Notes: a model not told the origin generated them from the sequence alone. A DNA stretch of 17,963 bases from JBOHPP01 sp050731755 (GCA_050731755.1 JBOHPP010000029.1:1-17963); one strand, 5' to 3'. Positions 7,086 through 14,931 are shown, counted from the stretch's first letter. Program-made: numbers and translations.

Positions 7086-7327
7086 TGGCGGCACGCTCGG
7101 TGGCGGGCGGAGCGTGACCGGCGCGGCGGGAGGGGGGAGGGTGCTGCTCGACCACGCAGAGGGCGGACGGCAGACCGGCTATGGCTGGGCTCCACCTCAC
7201 GGGGGGCGGACCTTCGGCAGGCGGCGGGAACGGGTCTCGGCAGCGCCCTCCCCCCTCTCCCCACGCCGGTCACGCTCACACACCCTTGGCGTACAGCCTC
7301 GATCTCCTGCCGGGAGGTGGTGCTCAT
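7082..7327 (-). CDS. Doubtful 81-codon ORF bridging folD and xseA
   Basis: This frame starts with an ATG overlapping the folD TGA (ATGA, 7327-7324) and ends with a TGA overlapping the xseA ATG (ATGA, 7085-7082). Both junctions are typical of translationally coupled genes. The first 16 codons (MSTTSRQEIEAVRQGC) look protein-like, but the rest is Arg/Pro/Ser-rich and is encoded almost entirely by the inverted-repeat element at 7110-7277. I recognise no family. It may be a coupling ORF, a gene remnant invaded by the repeat, or chance. Confidence 0.25.
   Translation of the reverse strand: MSTTSRQEIEAVRQGCVSVTGVGRGGRALPRPVPAACRRSAPREVEPSHSRSAVRPLRGRAAPSPLPPRRSRSARHRACRQ
7110..7277. repeat. 168-bp inverted-repeat element with polypurine arms
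   Basis: The outer 13 bases of each arm (GAGCGTGACCGGC at 7110-7122 and its exact complement at 7265-7277) pair perfectly. Pairing continues inward to about 7147/7240, giving 34 matches over 38 positions, one of the differences being a G-U-type pair. The arms enclose about 92 bases. Each arm holds a G-run tract (GGGAGGGGGGAGGG at 7128-7141, a mirror repeat; the other arm has a similar tract on the opposite strand) able to form a G-quadruplex or triplex. No target-site duplication is evident. It may be a MITE-like mobile element, a large RNA hairpin in the folD-xseA transcript, or a strong processing or termination structure. No transposase is present. Confidence 0.7.
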
Positions 7328-8175
7328 CGTGAGCCCAGCTGGCGTTCGGCGGCGCGGAGTGTGTTGCGCATCAGCATGGCGACGGTCATGAGGCCGACGC
7401 CTCCGGGTACCGGTGTAATCGCATGCGCCACTGGCTCGGCGGAGGCGAAGTCGACGTCTCCCGCGATCGTGCCGGTGTCCAGCCGGTTGAAGCCGACGTC
7501 GATCACCCAGGCGCCGGGCCTGATCATGTCGCCGGTGACGAAGCGGGCGCGGCCGGCAGCGACGCACAGGACATCGGCCCGCCGCGTGTGCTCGGCCAGA
7601 TCCCGCGTGCGAGTGTGGCACATCGTCACCGTGGCGTGACGGGCGAGCAGGAGTTGCGCGAGCGGTTTACCCACGAGCCGTGAGCGCCCGATCACCACGG
7701 CCTCCGCGCCGACCAGGGGCGCGCCGTAGTGATCGAGGATCTCCAGGCAGCCCGCCGGCGTGCACGGTACCATCGCCGGCGCGCCGGCCAGGAGCCGGCC
7801 GAGGTTGGTCGGAGTGAGCCCGTCGACGTCCTTGTCGGGATCGATGCGGCCAATCACCTCGTCCTCGTCGAGGCCTTTCGGCAGCGGGAGCTGCACGAGG
7901 ATGCCGTGGACGGTCCGGTCGGCGTTCAACCGATCGATGACGGCGAGCAGTTCTCCCGGCTCGAGCCCTCCGGGGTAGAGGAAGTCCGGCGACCCCATGC
8001 CGAGCGAGGAGGCCGTTCGCTTCTTGCTGTTGACGTAGGATCTCGAGGCGGGGTTGTCGCCGACGAGGACGGCGGCCAGCGAGGGGGTCACGCCGGTCGA
8101 TGCGCGCAGGCGCGCGACGCCCCCGCGCACCTCGTCCAGAACCTTCTGGCTGACCGCGCGGCCGTCGAGGATCAA
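7324..8175 (-). CDS. folD: Methylenetetrahydrofolate dehydrogenase / cyclohydrolase
   Basis: A 283-residue bifunctional enzyme that interconverts 5,10-methylene-, 5,10-methenyl- and 10-formyl-tetrahydrofolate in one-carbon metabolism, using NADP. Visible motifs are VGDNPASRSYVNSKKR near 37 with the catalytic YxxxK Lys, VQLPLPKGLDEDEVIGRIDP then KDVDGLTPTN, PCTPAG, the nucleotide-binding VIGRSRLVGKP and the C-terminal PVPGGVGLMTVAMLMRNT. The start is TTG at 8175, 19 bases after the ymdB-like stop, behind G-rich sequence (CAGGGGCGGGGC). No nearer ATG keeps the conserved N-terminus. The upstream neighbour is the YmdB-like gene; downstream is the inverted-repeat gap before xseA. Confidence 0.96.
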   Translation of the reverse strand: MILDGRAVSQKVLDEVRGGVARLRASTGVTPSLAAVLVGDNPASRSYVNSKKRTASSLGMGSPDFLYPGGLEPGELLAVIDRLNADRTVHGILVQLPLPKGLDEDEVIGRIDPDKDVDGLTPTNLGRLLAGAPAMVPCTPAGCLEILDHYGAPLVGAEAVVIGRSRLVGKPLAQLLLARHATVTMCHTRTRDLAEHTRRADVLCVAAGRARFVTGDMIRPGAWVIDVGFNRLDTGTIAGDVDFASAEPVAHAITPVPGGVGLMTVAMLMRNTLRAAERQLGSR

Positions 8176-8194
8176 GCCCCGCCCCTGCGAGGCT

Positions 8195-8971
8195 TCAAGC
8201 CGGAACGCGCAGGCGGCGGATGTCCGAGGCGCGGCCGGTCTCGGGATCGACGGTGATGACCACTCCGTGCAGCGCGGCCGGCCCCTTGGCCGGCTCGAAG
8301 CGAACCGGCATCTGTGTGAGGAATCGCTGCAGGATGATGTCGGTGTCCACGCCGATCACGGAGTCGATCGGCCCGGTCATCCCCACGTCGGTGATGTAGG
8401 CGGTACCCCGGGGCAGGATCCGCTCGTCGGCCGTCTGCACGTGGCGGTGCGTACCCACCACCGCGCTCACGCGTCCGTCGAGGTACCAGCCCATGGCCAC
8501 CGACTCGGACGTCGCCTCCGCGTGCATGTCCACCAGGATGATGGACGTCTCCTTGCGCAACTCGGGGATGACGGCGTCCGCCTTCCGGAACGGGCAGTCG
8601 ATCGGGCTCATGAAGACCCGGCCCATGAGATTGAGGACGGCCACTCGATGGGGGCCGGCCTTCACGCTGACGTGGCCCGCGCCGGGGGTGCCGGACGGAA
8701 AGTTGGCCGGGCGTAGGAGCAGGTTCTCCCTGGTGATGTACTCCACGATCTCCTTGCGGTCCCAGATGTGGTTCCCGGAGGTCATGACGTCGGCGCCGTA
8801 GTCGAGGAGCTCGCGGGCGATCTGCGGAGTCACGCCGAAGCCGGCCGCCGCGTTCTCCACGTTGACCACCACGAAGTCCGCCCGGTGCTCCTCGCGCAGG
8901 CGGGGCAGCAGCTTTCGCACGGCGGCCCGCCCGGGCTCGCCGAAGACGTCGCCGACCATCAGGATGTTCAT
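8195..8971 (-). CDS. ymdB: YmdB-family (TIGR00282) metallophosphoesterase
   Basis: A 258-residue dinuclear-metal phosphoesterase. Metal-binding motifs are GDVFGEPGR (7-15), NVENAAAG (37-44), SGNHIWD (65-71), DMHAEATSE (148-156) and GTHRHVQTAD (173-182). The family is known for 2',3'-cyclic nucleotide phosphodiesterase activity, and in Bacillus it is encoded next to rny and linked to biofilm and motility decisions. The same adjacency is kept here, 67 bases after rny. ATG at 8971 has GGAG nine bases upstream. That GGAG can pair with the CTCC just before the ATG, which could lower initiation (inference). The symbol follows the Bacillus homologue. Confidence 0.92.
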   Translation of the reverse strand: MNILMVGDVFGEPGRAAVRKLLPRLREEHRADFVVVNVENAAAGFGVTPQIARELLDYGADVMTSGNHIWDRKEIVEYITRENLLLRPANFPSGTPGAGHVSVKAGPHRVAVLNLMGRVFMSPIDCPFRKADAVIPELRKETSIILVDMHAEATSESVAMGWYLDGRVSAVVGTHRHVQTADERILPRGTAYITDVGMTGPIDSVIGVDTDIILQRFLTQMPVRFEPAKGPAALHGVVITVDPETGRASDIRRLRVPA

Positions 8972-9038
8972 TGGAGCGGGCTCCGCGAGGCCGGCTTAGG
9001 CCGTGGGTGGCCTGATCGAGGTGGGCCGTGCTTCATCA

Positions 9039-10595
9039 TTACTTCGCGACTTCGACGGCCCGGGTCTCGCGGATGACCACCACCTTGATGTGACCGGGAT
9101 ACTGCATCTCGGCCTCGATGCGCTTGGTGATGTCCTTGGCCAGCTGATGGGCGTCGAGGTCGGAGATGATGTCGGCCTTGGTGATCACGCGCAGCTCCCG
9201 CCCGGCCTGAATGGCGTAGCACATCTCCACGCCCTTGTAGGACAGCGCGATCTCCTCCAGCTTGGCCAGCCGCTTGATGTAGGACTCCAGGACGTCACGG
9301 CGGGCCCCCGGGCGGGCCGCCGAGATGCCGTCGGCGGCCTCCACCAGGACCGCTTCGATCGTCTGGGGCTCGACGTTCTCGTGGCCGCACAGGGCCGCGT
9401 TGATGACCTCCGGGCTCTCGTTGTACTTGGTCAGCACCTGCAGCGACAGCTCGGGGTGACTGCCCTCCTGCTCGTGAGTCAGCGCCTTGCCGATGTCGTG
9501 GAGCAGCCCCATGCGCTTGCCCAGCTTGACGTCGGCCTTGATCTCGGCCGCCATCATGCCGACCAGCCAGGCCACCTCCTTGGAGTGCTGCAGGCAGTTC
9601 TGACCGTACGACGTGCGGTACTTGAGGCGGCCCACCAGCTTCGTGAGCTCGGGGTGGAGGCCATGCACGCCCACCTCGAAGCAGGCCTTCTCCCCTTCCT
9701 CCTTGATGGACTGCTCCATCTCCCGCTTGACCTTCTCGACGACCTCCTCGATCCGCGCGGGGTGGATGCGGCCGTCGGCGATGAGGATCTGGAGCGCCCG
9801 GCGGGCGATCTCCCGCCGGTACGGCTCGTACGCCGAGATCAGCACGGCCTCCGGCGTGTCGTCGACGATGAGGTCGACGCCGGTGAGCATCTCCAGTGCC
9901 CGGATGTTCCGGCCCTCGCGGCCGATGATGCGGCCCTTCATGTCGTCCGAGGGCAGATCCACGACGGACACGGACGTCTCCACCGTGTAGTCGGGGGCCA
10001 GGCGCTGGATCGTGGTGGCCAGCACCTCCTTGGCCTTTTCGCGCGCCGTCTCCCGCGCCTGCTCCTCCAGGCGCATGGCGATCAGCGCGGCCTCGCGGCG
10101 CGCCTCCTCCTCCATCTGAGCCAGGAGCTGGCGCTTGGCCTCTTCCGCGGTGAGGCCGGCGATGGCCTCCAGCCGGCGGCGCTGCTCTTCGAGGGCTTGG
10201 CCCAGGCGCGCTTCCCGGTCGGCCAGGGCTCGGTCCCGTTCCACCAGGCCCCGTTCCTTGGAGGCGTATTCGCTGAGCCGACGCTCCAGCTCCTCGAGCT
10301 TGCGGGCCAGCTGCTCCTCCTTGGTGAGGATCCGCTGCTCGATCTGCTGGATGTTGCGCTCGCGCTGGCGCACTTCGGCGTCGAACTCGGTTCGGGCCTT
10401 GAGGACGATCTCCCGGGCCTCCAGCTCGGCCGTGCGGCGCCGTGTCTCGGCGTCGCGTTCGGCTTCGCCGACGATGCGCTGCGCGCGGAGGCCAGCGGCG
10501 CCCACCTTCCGATCCGAGAACCACTTGTGCCCGAGAAACCCGACGAGGAGGGCGAGGACCGAGAGGAGTGTGAGGGCGATCCAGACTGCTTCCAT
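9039..10595 (-). CDS. rny: Ribonuclease Y
   Basis: A 518-residue membrane-anchored endoribonuclease that starts mRNA decay. An N-terminal membrane helix (3-21) is followed by a long charged coiled coil (about 35-190), a KH RNA-binding domain with GRIIGREGRNIR (221-232), and an HD domain with the metal-binding HDIGKA at 366-371 and CGHENVEPQTIEAVLVEAAD around 403. The C-terminal RELRVITKADIISD and EMQYPGHIKVVVIRE segments are typical. ATG at 10595 has AAGGGGGA about ten bases upstream. A separate promoter lies at 10656-10685, so rny is probably transcribed independently of the zapA operon and 6S RNA as well as by any read-through. Confidence 0.97.
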   Translation of the reverse strand: MEAVWIALTLLSVLALLVGFLGHKWFSDRKVGAAGLRAQRIVGEAERDAETRRRTAELEAREIVLKARTEFDAEVRQRERNIQQIEQRILTKEEQLARKLEELERRLSEYASKERGLVERDRALADREARLGQALEEQRRRLEAIAGLTAEEAKRQLLAQMEEEARREAALIAMRLEEQARETAREKAKEVLATTIQRLAPDYTVETSVSVVDLPSDDMKGRIIGREGRNIRALEMLTGVDLIVDDTPEAVLISAYEPYRREIARRALQILIADGRIHPARIEEVVEKVKREMEQSIKEEGEKACFEVGVHGLHPELTKLVGRLKYRTSYGQNCLQHSKEVAWLVGMMAAEIKADVKLGKRMGLLHDIGKALTHEQEGSHPELSLQVLTKYNESPEVINAALCGHENVEPQTIEAVLVEAADGISAARPGARRDVLESYIKRLAKLEEIALSYKGVEMCYAIQAGRELRVITKADIISDLDAHQLAKDITKRIEAEMQYPGHIKVVVIRETRAVEVAK

Positions 10596-10655
10596 AGCTA
10601 TGTCATCCCCCTTGCGAGGGTAAGCGTGAGCCGCAAATGCCTATGAGACTTGACA

Positions 10656-10685
10656 AGTATAGGAGTGAGAGGCGGCGGGAGTCAA
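10656..10685 (-). promoter_or_regulatory. Sigma70-type promoter for rny
   Basis: TTGACT (10685-10680) and TATACT (10661-10656) are separated by 18 bases, matching the housekeeping consensus at five of six positions each. The predicted start is near 10649, giving a leader of about 55 bases before the rny ATG. The -35 box adjoins or overlaps the 3' end of the 6S RNA gene. Confidence 0.75.
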
Positions 10686-10689
10686 ACCC

Positions 10690-10884
10690 TGGGCCAGAGA
10701 TTAAAGATCCCCACCTCTGCCGTGTGCCGACGGTGTTTCGAACCTGGTCTAGCCAGGTGGGCGCCGATTGTAGAGGGCTTCAGGCTTCCCCTTCTCGGAG
10801 GGGCTTGCTCACCACCCTCGATCACAGCTCCCGTTGGGCGAATGAGGTTGAAACTTCCCCCGGCATCACGTGCAGCGCAGGGAC
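10690..10884 (-). ncRNA. ssrS: 6S RNA
   Basis: The transcript folds as a long hairpin typical of 6S RNA, which binds sigma70-RNA polymerase by imitating an open promoter and reduces transcription in slow growth. GGTGGTGAGCAAGCCC (10816-10801) and CTCCGAGAAG...GAAGCCT (10800-10782) match the conserved GGTGAGCATGCTCGG...TCCGAGAAGCCT region of E. coli 6S. The terminal hairpin ACCTGG-CTAGA-CCAGGT (10758-10742) is perfect, and GGCAGAGGTGGGGATC (10721-10706) matches the returning strand. Its place directly after zapA is conserved across many bacteria. Ends are approximate: the 5' end is set from the promoter, the 3' end from the closing stem. Confidence 0.85.
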
Positions 10885-10890
10885 GACTTA

Positions 10891-10920
10891 GGTGTACCTG
10901 GAGGGGCGCCCCCGAGTCAA
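10891..10920 (-). promoter_or_regulatory. Promoter-like site upstream of 6S RNA
   Basis: TTGACT (10920-10915) is followed after 18 bases by TACACC (10896-10891). The -35 box is strong and the -10 box weak (three of six matches). The predicted start, near 10884, agrees with the expected 6S 5' end. GGAGGGG (10940-10934) and CCCCTCC (10906-10900) flank the -35 box as a 7-bp inverted repeat. Confidence 0.55.
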
Positions 10921-10942
10921 GCTCTTGGAGACACCCCTCCGA

Positions 10943-11230
10943 CTATTTCGGCGTGGCGCGCTCCAGGAGGCTCACCAGGACCCCCAGGCGGGCCCCGACG
11001 TCACCGGCCTGGCGCTCCCGTTCCTCCCGGGCGCGGAACAGCTCGTCGGTGATGTCGAGGGCGGCCAGCATCAGGGCCTTGCCCGTGTCCTGGACCCCCG
11101 CGCGCCCGAGGCTCTCCACACGCTTCTCGAGGTAGTGAGCCAGCGACCGGACGTAGTCGGGGGGCGCCTCGGTCCGGAGGGTGAGGTTCTGGCCGAGCAG
11201 CGTCAGCTCGATGCGCTTGGGTTCGCTCAT
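10943..11230 (-). CDS. zapA: Cell division protein ZapA
   Basis: A 95-residue FtsZ-ring-associated protein that cross-links FtsZ filaments. The family pattern is clear: an N-terminal beta segment (KRIELTLLGQNLTLRTEAPPD), the YVRSLAHYLEKRVESL helix, and a long C-terminal helix (ALMLAALDITDELFRAREER) that forms the coiled-coil tetramer. Length matches the family. ATG at 11230 is preceded by GAGGAGGG with about 11 bases spacing. It closes the thrS-to-zapA operon, 17 bases after a small coiled-coil gene, and is followed by 6S RNA as in many bacteria. Confidence 0.93.
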   Translation of the reverse strand: MSEPKRIELTLLGQNLTLRTEAPPDYVRSLAHYLEKRVESLGRAGVQDTGKALMLAALDITDELFRAREERERQAGDVGARLGVLVSLLERATPK

Positions 11231-11247
11231 CGCCGGCCGGTCCCTCC

Positions 11248-11439
11248 TCAGAGCTCGAGCTTGTTGATGTCCTTGAGCATGGCGTCGATCTGGGCAGCCA
11301 CCTGGCTCCGTTCGGCGGTCAGCCGCCCGAGATCGCGCTTGAGCCGCTCGTTCTCCTCGCGCAGCCGGGCCATGGCCTCGGTGGCCCGGCGTACGGCCTC
11401 CTCGAGGTGCGTCAGCCGATCGAGGAGCTCGTCACCCAT
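11248..11439 (-). CDS. Small coiled-coil protein between pheT and zapA
   Basis: A 63-residue protein that is almost wholly a predicted coiled coil, with heptad-like EELLDRLTHLEEAVRRA-type spacing, REENERLKRDLGRL and AAQIDAMLKDINKLEL. The ATG overlaps the pheT TGA as TGATG; a GTG one codon upstream is also possible. No catalytic motif or membrane span is seen. Its size, all-helical nature and place before zapA suggest a division-associated, ZapB-like role, but this is inference from context only. Confidence 0.8.
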   Translation of the reverse strand: MGDELLDRLTHLEEAVRRATEAMARLREENERLKRDLGRLTAERSQVAAQIDAMLKDINKLEL

Positions 11440-13889
11440 CACACACCACGCCAGCTGATGTTGAACCGCTCGGCGACCCGGCGGGCCACGCGCTCCTGGA
11501 TCTGATTGGCCTCGTCGTCGGTGAGGGTGCGATCGTCGGCCTGCAGGGTGAGCCGCCAGGCCAGATTGCGCCGGCCGTCCTCGAACGTGAAGACGTCGAA
11601 CAGCGCGAGCTGGCGCAGCAGCGGCCCGGCCTCCTTGCGGATGAACGCTTCGATCTCGGCGGCGGTGACGGCCCGCAGCGAACCCACCAGGAAGGCCAGG
11701 TCGCGCTGGACCGCGGGAAAGCGCGGCAGCGGCCGGTAGGTGACCGACGGGGGGATCAGTCTCAGGACCTCATCGAGGGCCAGCGCGGCCGCGAACACCG
11801 GCACGGCGACATCGTAGAGCGCTCGCAGGTCGGCGGCCACCTCGCCGAACTCGGCGACCGTCACCCCGTTCTGGGCGACCAGGATGCCGTGGCAGTCGGG
11901 CTCGAATCCTTTGACGCCGCCGGCCAGGATCGGCCGGGATTCCGGCGCCGACACGCCCAGCGCTTCCAGGACGTGCTCGGCCAGGCCCTTGGCGTCGTAG
12001 ACGTCGACCTGCTCGCCCCGGGCGTCGCCGCCCGGCCGAGCCCACCACCCGAACGGCACCCGCGCGCCGGCCAGCGCGATGCTGAGCCAGCGGGGCTCGC
12101 GGGGCAGCCCCAACACCGGCTCGAAGACCTTGCCGATCTCGAAAACGCGGACGCTGCCTTGCTGCTTGCGAACGTTGGTGGCCACCACGCCGAGCACGCC
12201 TTCCAGCGGGTTATAGCGCAGCAGCGAGGCGTCCCGGCTCAAGGGATTGCGGAGGGCGATGGGCCGGGGCGCGGCCGGCGTGCGCAGCACTTCGTCGTAG
12301 GCGGGATCGCTGAAGCTGTAGGTGACGACTTCGCTGAGCCCGGCCCCCACCAGCGCGCGCCGGACCGTCTCCGCCTGCTGGAGGGCGGCCGGCAGCTCCA
12401 CCGATCGCAGCGGGCCGCTCATCAGCGTCGAGGGGATCTTGTCGTAGCCCCACACGCGGATCACTTCCTCGACGAGGTCATCCTCCATGGTGAGGTCGCG
12501 TCGGAAGCTCGGCACCTCGACGTCCAGGTCGTCGCCCTGCTCGCGCACGGAGAGGCCGAGACCGGTGAGGATGCGCTCGGCCTCGGCCCGCGGCGGCGCG
12601 GTGCCGAGCAGGCGGGCGATGCGCGCCGGCCGCAGGCGCACGCGGGGCCGGGGCCGCGGGCGCGGGTAGGCGTCGACCATGCCGCGGGCCACCGTGCCCC
12701 CGTTCAGCTCGGCGATGAGCTGGGCGGCCCGATCGCTGGCGTCCACCAGCGCCTCGATGTCGGCGCCGCGCTCGAAGCGATAGGCAGCGTCGGTGGGGAG
12801 GCCCAGTGCGCGTGAGGTGCGACGCACGGAGGCGGGCAGGAAGTACGCGCTCTCGAGGAGGATCCGCGTCGTCTCCTCGGAGACCTCCGTGTTGGCGCCG
12901 CCCATGACCCCGGCGATGCCAATGGCCCGCTCGGGGTCGGCAATGACCAGCATCCGCTCGTCGAGTCCACGCTCCTGACCGTCCAGGGTCGTGAAACGCT
13001 CACCGGGGCGCGCCCGGCGCACGACGATGGTGCCCTCGACCACCCGAGCGTGGTCGAAGGCGTGGAGCGGGTGGCCGAGCTCCCACATCACGTAATTCGT
13101 GGCGTCCACCACGTTGCTGATGGGCCGGAGCCCTACCGCGCGCAGCCGCGTCACCAGCCAGGCCGGCGCGGGCCGCACGCGGACGCCGCTGACGACGCGG
13201 GCGGTGAACCGGTGGCAGAGGTCGGGCGCGTCGACGTGCACGCGGGCCCACTGCTCCACCGGCTCATCCGACTCTTTGACGGCGGTGGTCGGAGCGTGGA
13301 AGCGGCCGCCGGTCAGCGCGGCCAGCTCGCGGGCCACGCCGACCACCGAGAGGCAGTCAGGGCGGTTCGGAGTGACCTCGACCTCCAGCACGTCGTCGTC
13401 GAGACCGAGGTGAGCCACGAGGTCCGCGCCCAGGGGCGCGTCGGCGTCCAGGGTCAGGATCCCGGCCTCGTGCTCGACGCCCAGCCCCAGCTCGCGCTCC
13501 GAGCAGAGCATGCCCTGCGACTCCACGCCGCGGATCTTGACGGTGGCCACCGGGCGGCTCGCCGTCTGTCCGGGGCCGGGCGGCAGCATCGCCCCCGGCG
13601 GCGCGAAGGCGGCTCGCACGCCGCGGGCGATGTTGGGAGCGCCGCCGACCACGCTGAAGCGCTCGCCTCCGGTGGTGACGCGGCAGAGCACCAGACGATG
13701 GCCCTGGCTCTCGCCCAGCTCGCGCTCGATGGCCTCGATCTCGCCGACGACGACGCCGGCCAACTGGGCCGGCTTCAGCGGGGTGACGCCGGCCACCTCG
13801 ACGCCGGCGTTGGTCAGCCGGTCCGCCGCCTGGGCCGCCGAGAGGTCGACATCGACGAACTCCCGCACCCACCGATACAGGATCTTCAT
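11439..13889 (-). CDS. pheT: Phenylalanine--tRNA ligase beta subunit
   Basis: An 816-residue beta subunit of the alpha2beta2 enzyme that charges tRNA-Phe. It has an EMAP/tRNA-binding OB domain (about 40-155, VVVGEIEAIE, FSVVGGAPNI, SQGMLCSERELGL), the B3/B4 editing region (about 205-380, NRPDCLSVVGVARELA, VDATNYVMWELGHPLHAFD), the B5 domain, a synthetase-like core, and a C-terminal anticodon-binding domain (about 725-816, RFPAVQRDLAFLV). ATG at 13889 (MKILYRWVREFVD) matches the family N-terminus and lies 19 bases after pheS. The in-frame extension upstream overlaps pheS and is not kept. Its stop overlaps the next small gene. Confidence 0.98.
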   Translation of the reverse strand: MKILYRWVREFVDVDLSAAQAADRLTNAGVEVAGVTPLKPAQLAGVVVGEIEAIERELGESQGHRLVLCRVTTGGERFSVVGGAPNIARGVRAAFAPPGAMLPPGPGQTASRPVATVKIRGVESQGMLCSERELGLGVEHEAGILTLDADAPLGADLVAHLGLDDDVLEVEVTPNRPDCLSVVGVARELAALTGGRFHAPTTAVKESDEPVEQWARVHVDAPDLCHRFTARVVSGVRVRPAPAWLVTRLRAVGLRPISNVVDATNYVMWELGHPLHAFDHARVVEGTIVVRRARPGERFTTLDGQERGLDERMLVIADPERAIGIAGVMGGANTEVSEETTRILLESAYFLPASVRRTSRALGLPTDAAYRFERGADIEALVDASDRAAQLIAELNGGTVARGMVDAYPRPRPRPRVRLRPARIARLLGTAPPRAEAERILTGLGLSVREQGDDLDVEVPSFRRDLTMEDDLVEEVIRVWGYDKIPSTLMSGPLRSVELPAALQQAETVRRALVGAGLSEVVTYSFSDPAYDEVLRTPAAPRPIALRNPLSRDASLLRYNPLEGVLGVVATNVRKQQGSVRVFEIGKVFEPVLGLPREPRWLSIALAGARVPFGWWARPGGDARGEQVDVYDAKGLAEHVLEALGVSAPESRPILAGGVKGFEPDCHGILVAQNGVTVAEFGEVAADLRALYDVAVPVFAAALALDEVLRLIPPSVTYRPLPRFPAVQRDLAFLVGSLRAVTAAEIEAFIRKEAGPLLRQLALFDVFTFEDGRRNLAWRLTLQADDRTLTDDEANQIQERVARRVAERFNISWRGV

Positions 13890-13908
13890 GAGGCTGGCGG
13901 GAGCAGGC

Positions 13909-14931
13909 TCACGCGAACTGGCGGAGGAAGCGCAGGTCGTTCTCGAAGAAGAGCCGGATGTCGTCCACACCGTACTTGAGCATGGCGATCCGCTCGATGC
14001 CCATGCCGAAGGCCCAGCCCGTCACCTCCTCGGGATCGTAGCCGACGTTGCGCAATACTTGAGGGTGAACCATGCCCGAGCCCAGGATCTCCAGCCAGCC
14101 GGACTGCTTGCAGACCCGGCAGCCTCGGCCGCCGCACAGGAAGCACAGCACGTCGACCTCGGCCGACGGCTCGGTGAACGGGAAGAACGACGGGCGGAAC
14201 CGGATCTTGGAGCGAGGGCCGAACATCTGCCGCGCGAACAGCTCGAGCATGCCCTTGAGGTCGCCCATGGATATGTGGCGGTCGACGGCCAGCCCCTCCA
14301 CCTGGTGGAACATGGGCGAGTGCGTGATGTCGGCGTCGCGGCGATAGACCCGGCCGGGCACGATGATGCGCACCGGGGGACGCCGGGCCTGCATGACCCG
14401 GATCTGTACCGGGGAGGTATGGGTGCGGAGCAGCATGTCCTCCGAGATGTAGAAGGTGTCCTGCATGTCCCGGGCCGGGTGGTCCTTGGGGATGTTGAGG
14501 GCCTCGAAGTTGTGGTAGTCGTCCTCGACCTCGGGCCCCTCGGCCACCGAGAAGCCCAGCCCCACGAAGATGGCCACGATCTCGTCGTGGACCTTCGTCA
14601 GAGGGTGGCGCGATCCCAGAGGCGGCCGGCGGCCGGGCAGCGTGAGGTCCAGTCGCTGGCGCGCCCGTTCCTGCCGCCGCTCGGTCTCCCGCGTCTCGTT
14701 GAGCCGCAGATCGAGGAGCGCCTCCAGCTCCCGCTTGGCTTCGTTGGCGGCGGCGCCGACCAGCGGCCGTTCCTTCGCCGGCAGCTCGCCCACCGAGCGC
14801 AGCAGCTGCGTCAGCTTGCCCTGGCGGCCCAGGATGCGGACGCGGATTTCTTCCAGCTCGGTCGACGAGGTGGCGCGTCCGATCGCGCTACGGGCCTCGT
14901 CCTTGATCGCGTCGACCCGAGGATGACCCAC
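13909..14931 (-). CDS. pheS: Phenylalanine--tRNA ligase alpha subunit
   Basis: A 340-residue catalytic subunit. An N-terminal coiled coil (about 5-100) precedes the class II core with HPLTKVHDEIVAIF, DTFYISEDMLLRTHTSPVQ, motif 2 GRVYRRDADITHSPMFHQVE and motif 3 GWAFGMGIERIAML. A four-Cys cluster, CFLCGGRGCRVCKQSGW, lies before motif 3 and is common in bacterial PheS. GTG at 14931, five bases after the rplT TGA, is the best start. A longer in-frame version reaches back to 15114 inside rplT, with Arg-rich non-family sequence. The Shine-Dalgarno is weak, so coupling to rplT translation is likely. Confidence 0.97.
   Translation of the reverse strand: MGHPRVDAIKDEARSAIGRATSSTELEEIRVRILGRQGKLTQLLRSVGELPAKERPLVGAAANEAKRELEALLDLRLNETRETERRQERARQRLDLTLPGRRPPLGSRHPLTKVHDEIVAIFVGLGFSVAEGPEVEDDYHNFEALNIPKDHPARDMQDTFYISEDMLLRTHTSPVQIRVMQARRPPVRIIVPGRVYRRDADITHSPMFHQVEGLAVDRHISMGDLKGMLELFARQMFGPRSKIRFRPSFFPFTEPSAEVDVLCFLCGGRGCRVCKQSGWLEILGSGMVHPQVLRNVGYDPEEVTGWAFGMGIERIAMLKYGVDDIRLFFENDLRFLRQFA

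Noticed and set aside
7110..7277. RNase P RNA, SRP RNA or a tetrahydrofolate riboswitch near folD
   Set aside because: None of the conserved core sequences of these RNAs (for example GAGGAAAGTCCGGGC of RNase P, or the GGAA-capped SRP core) is present, and the element lies downstream of folD.
9003..10646. Long open frames on the plus strand, for example opposite rny, eno and pheT
   Set aside because: They are antisense shadows of strongly conserved minus-strand genes in GC-rich DNA and show no domain of their own.
10742..10758. tRNA-like GGTTCGAA motif next to a hairpin
   Set aside because: No acceptor, D or anticodon arms fit around it. The segment is the apical hairpin of 6S RNA.
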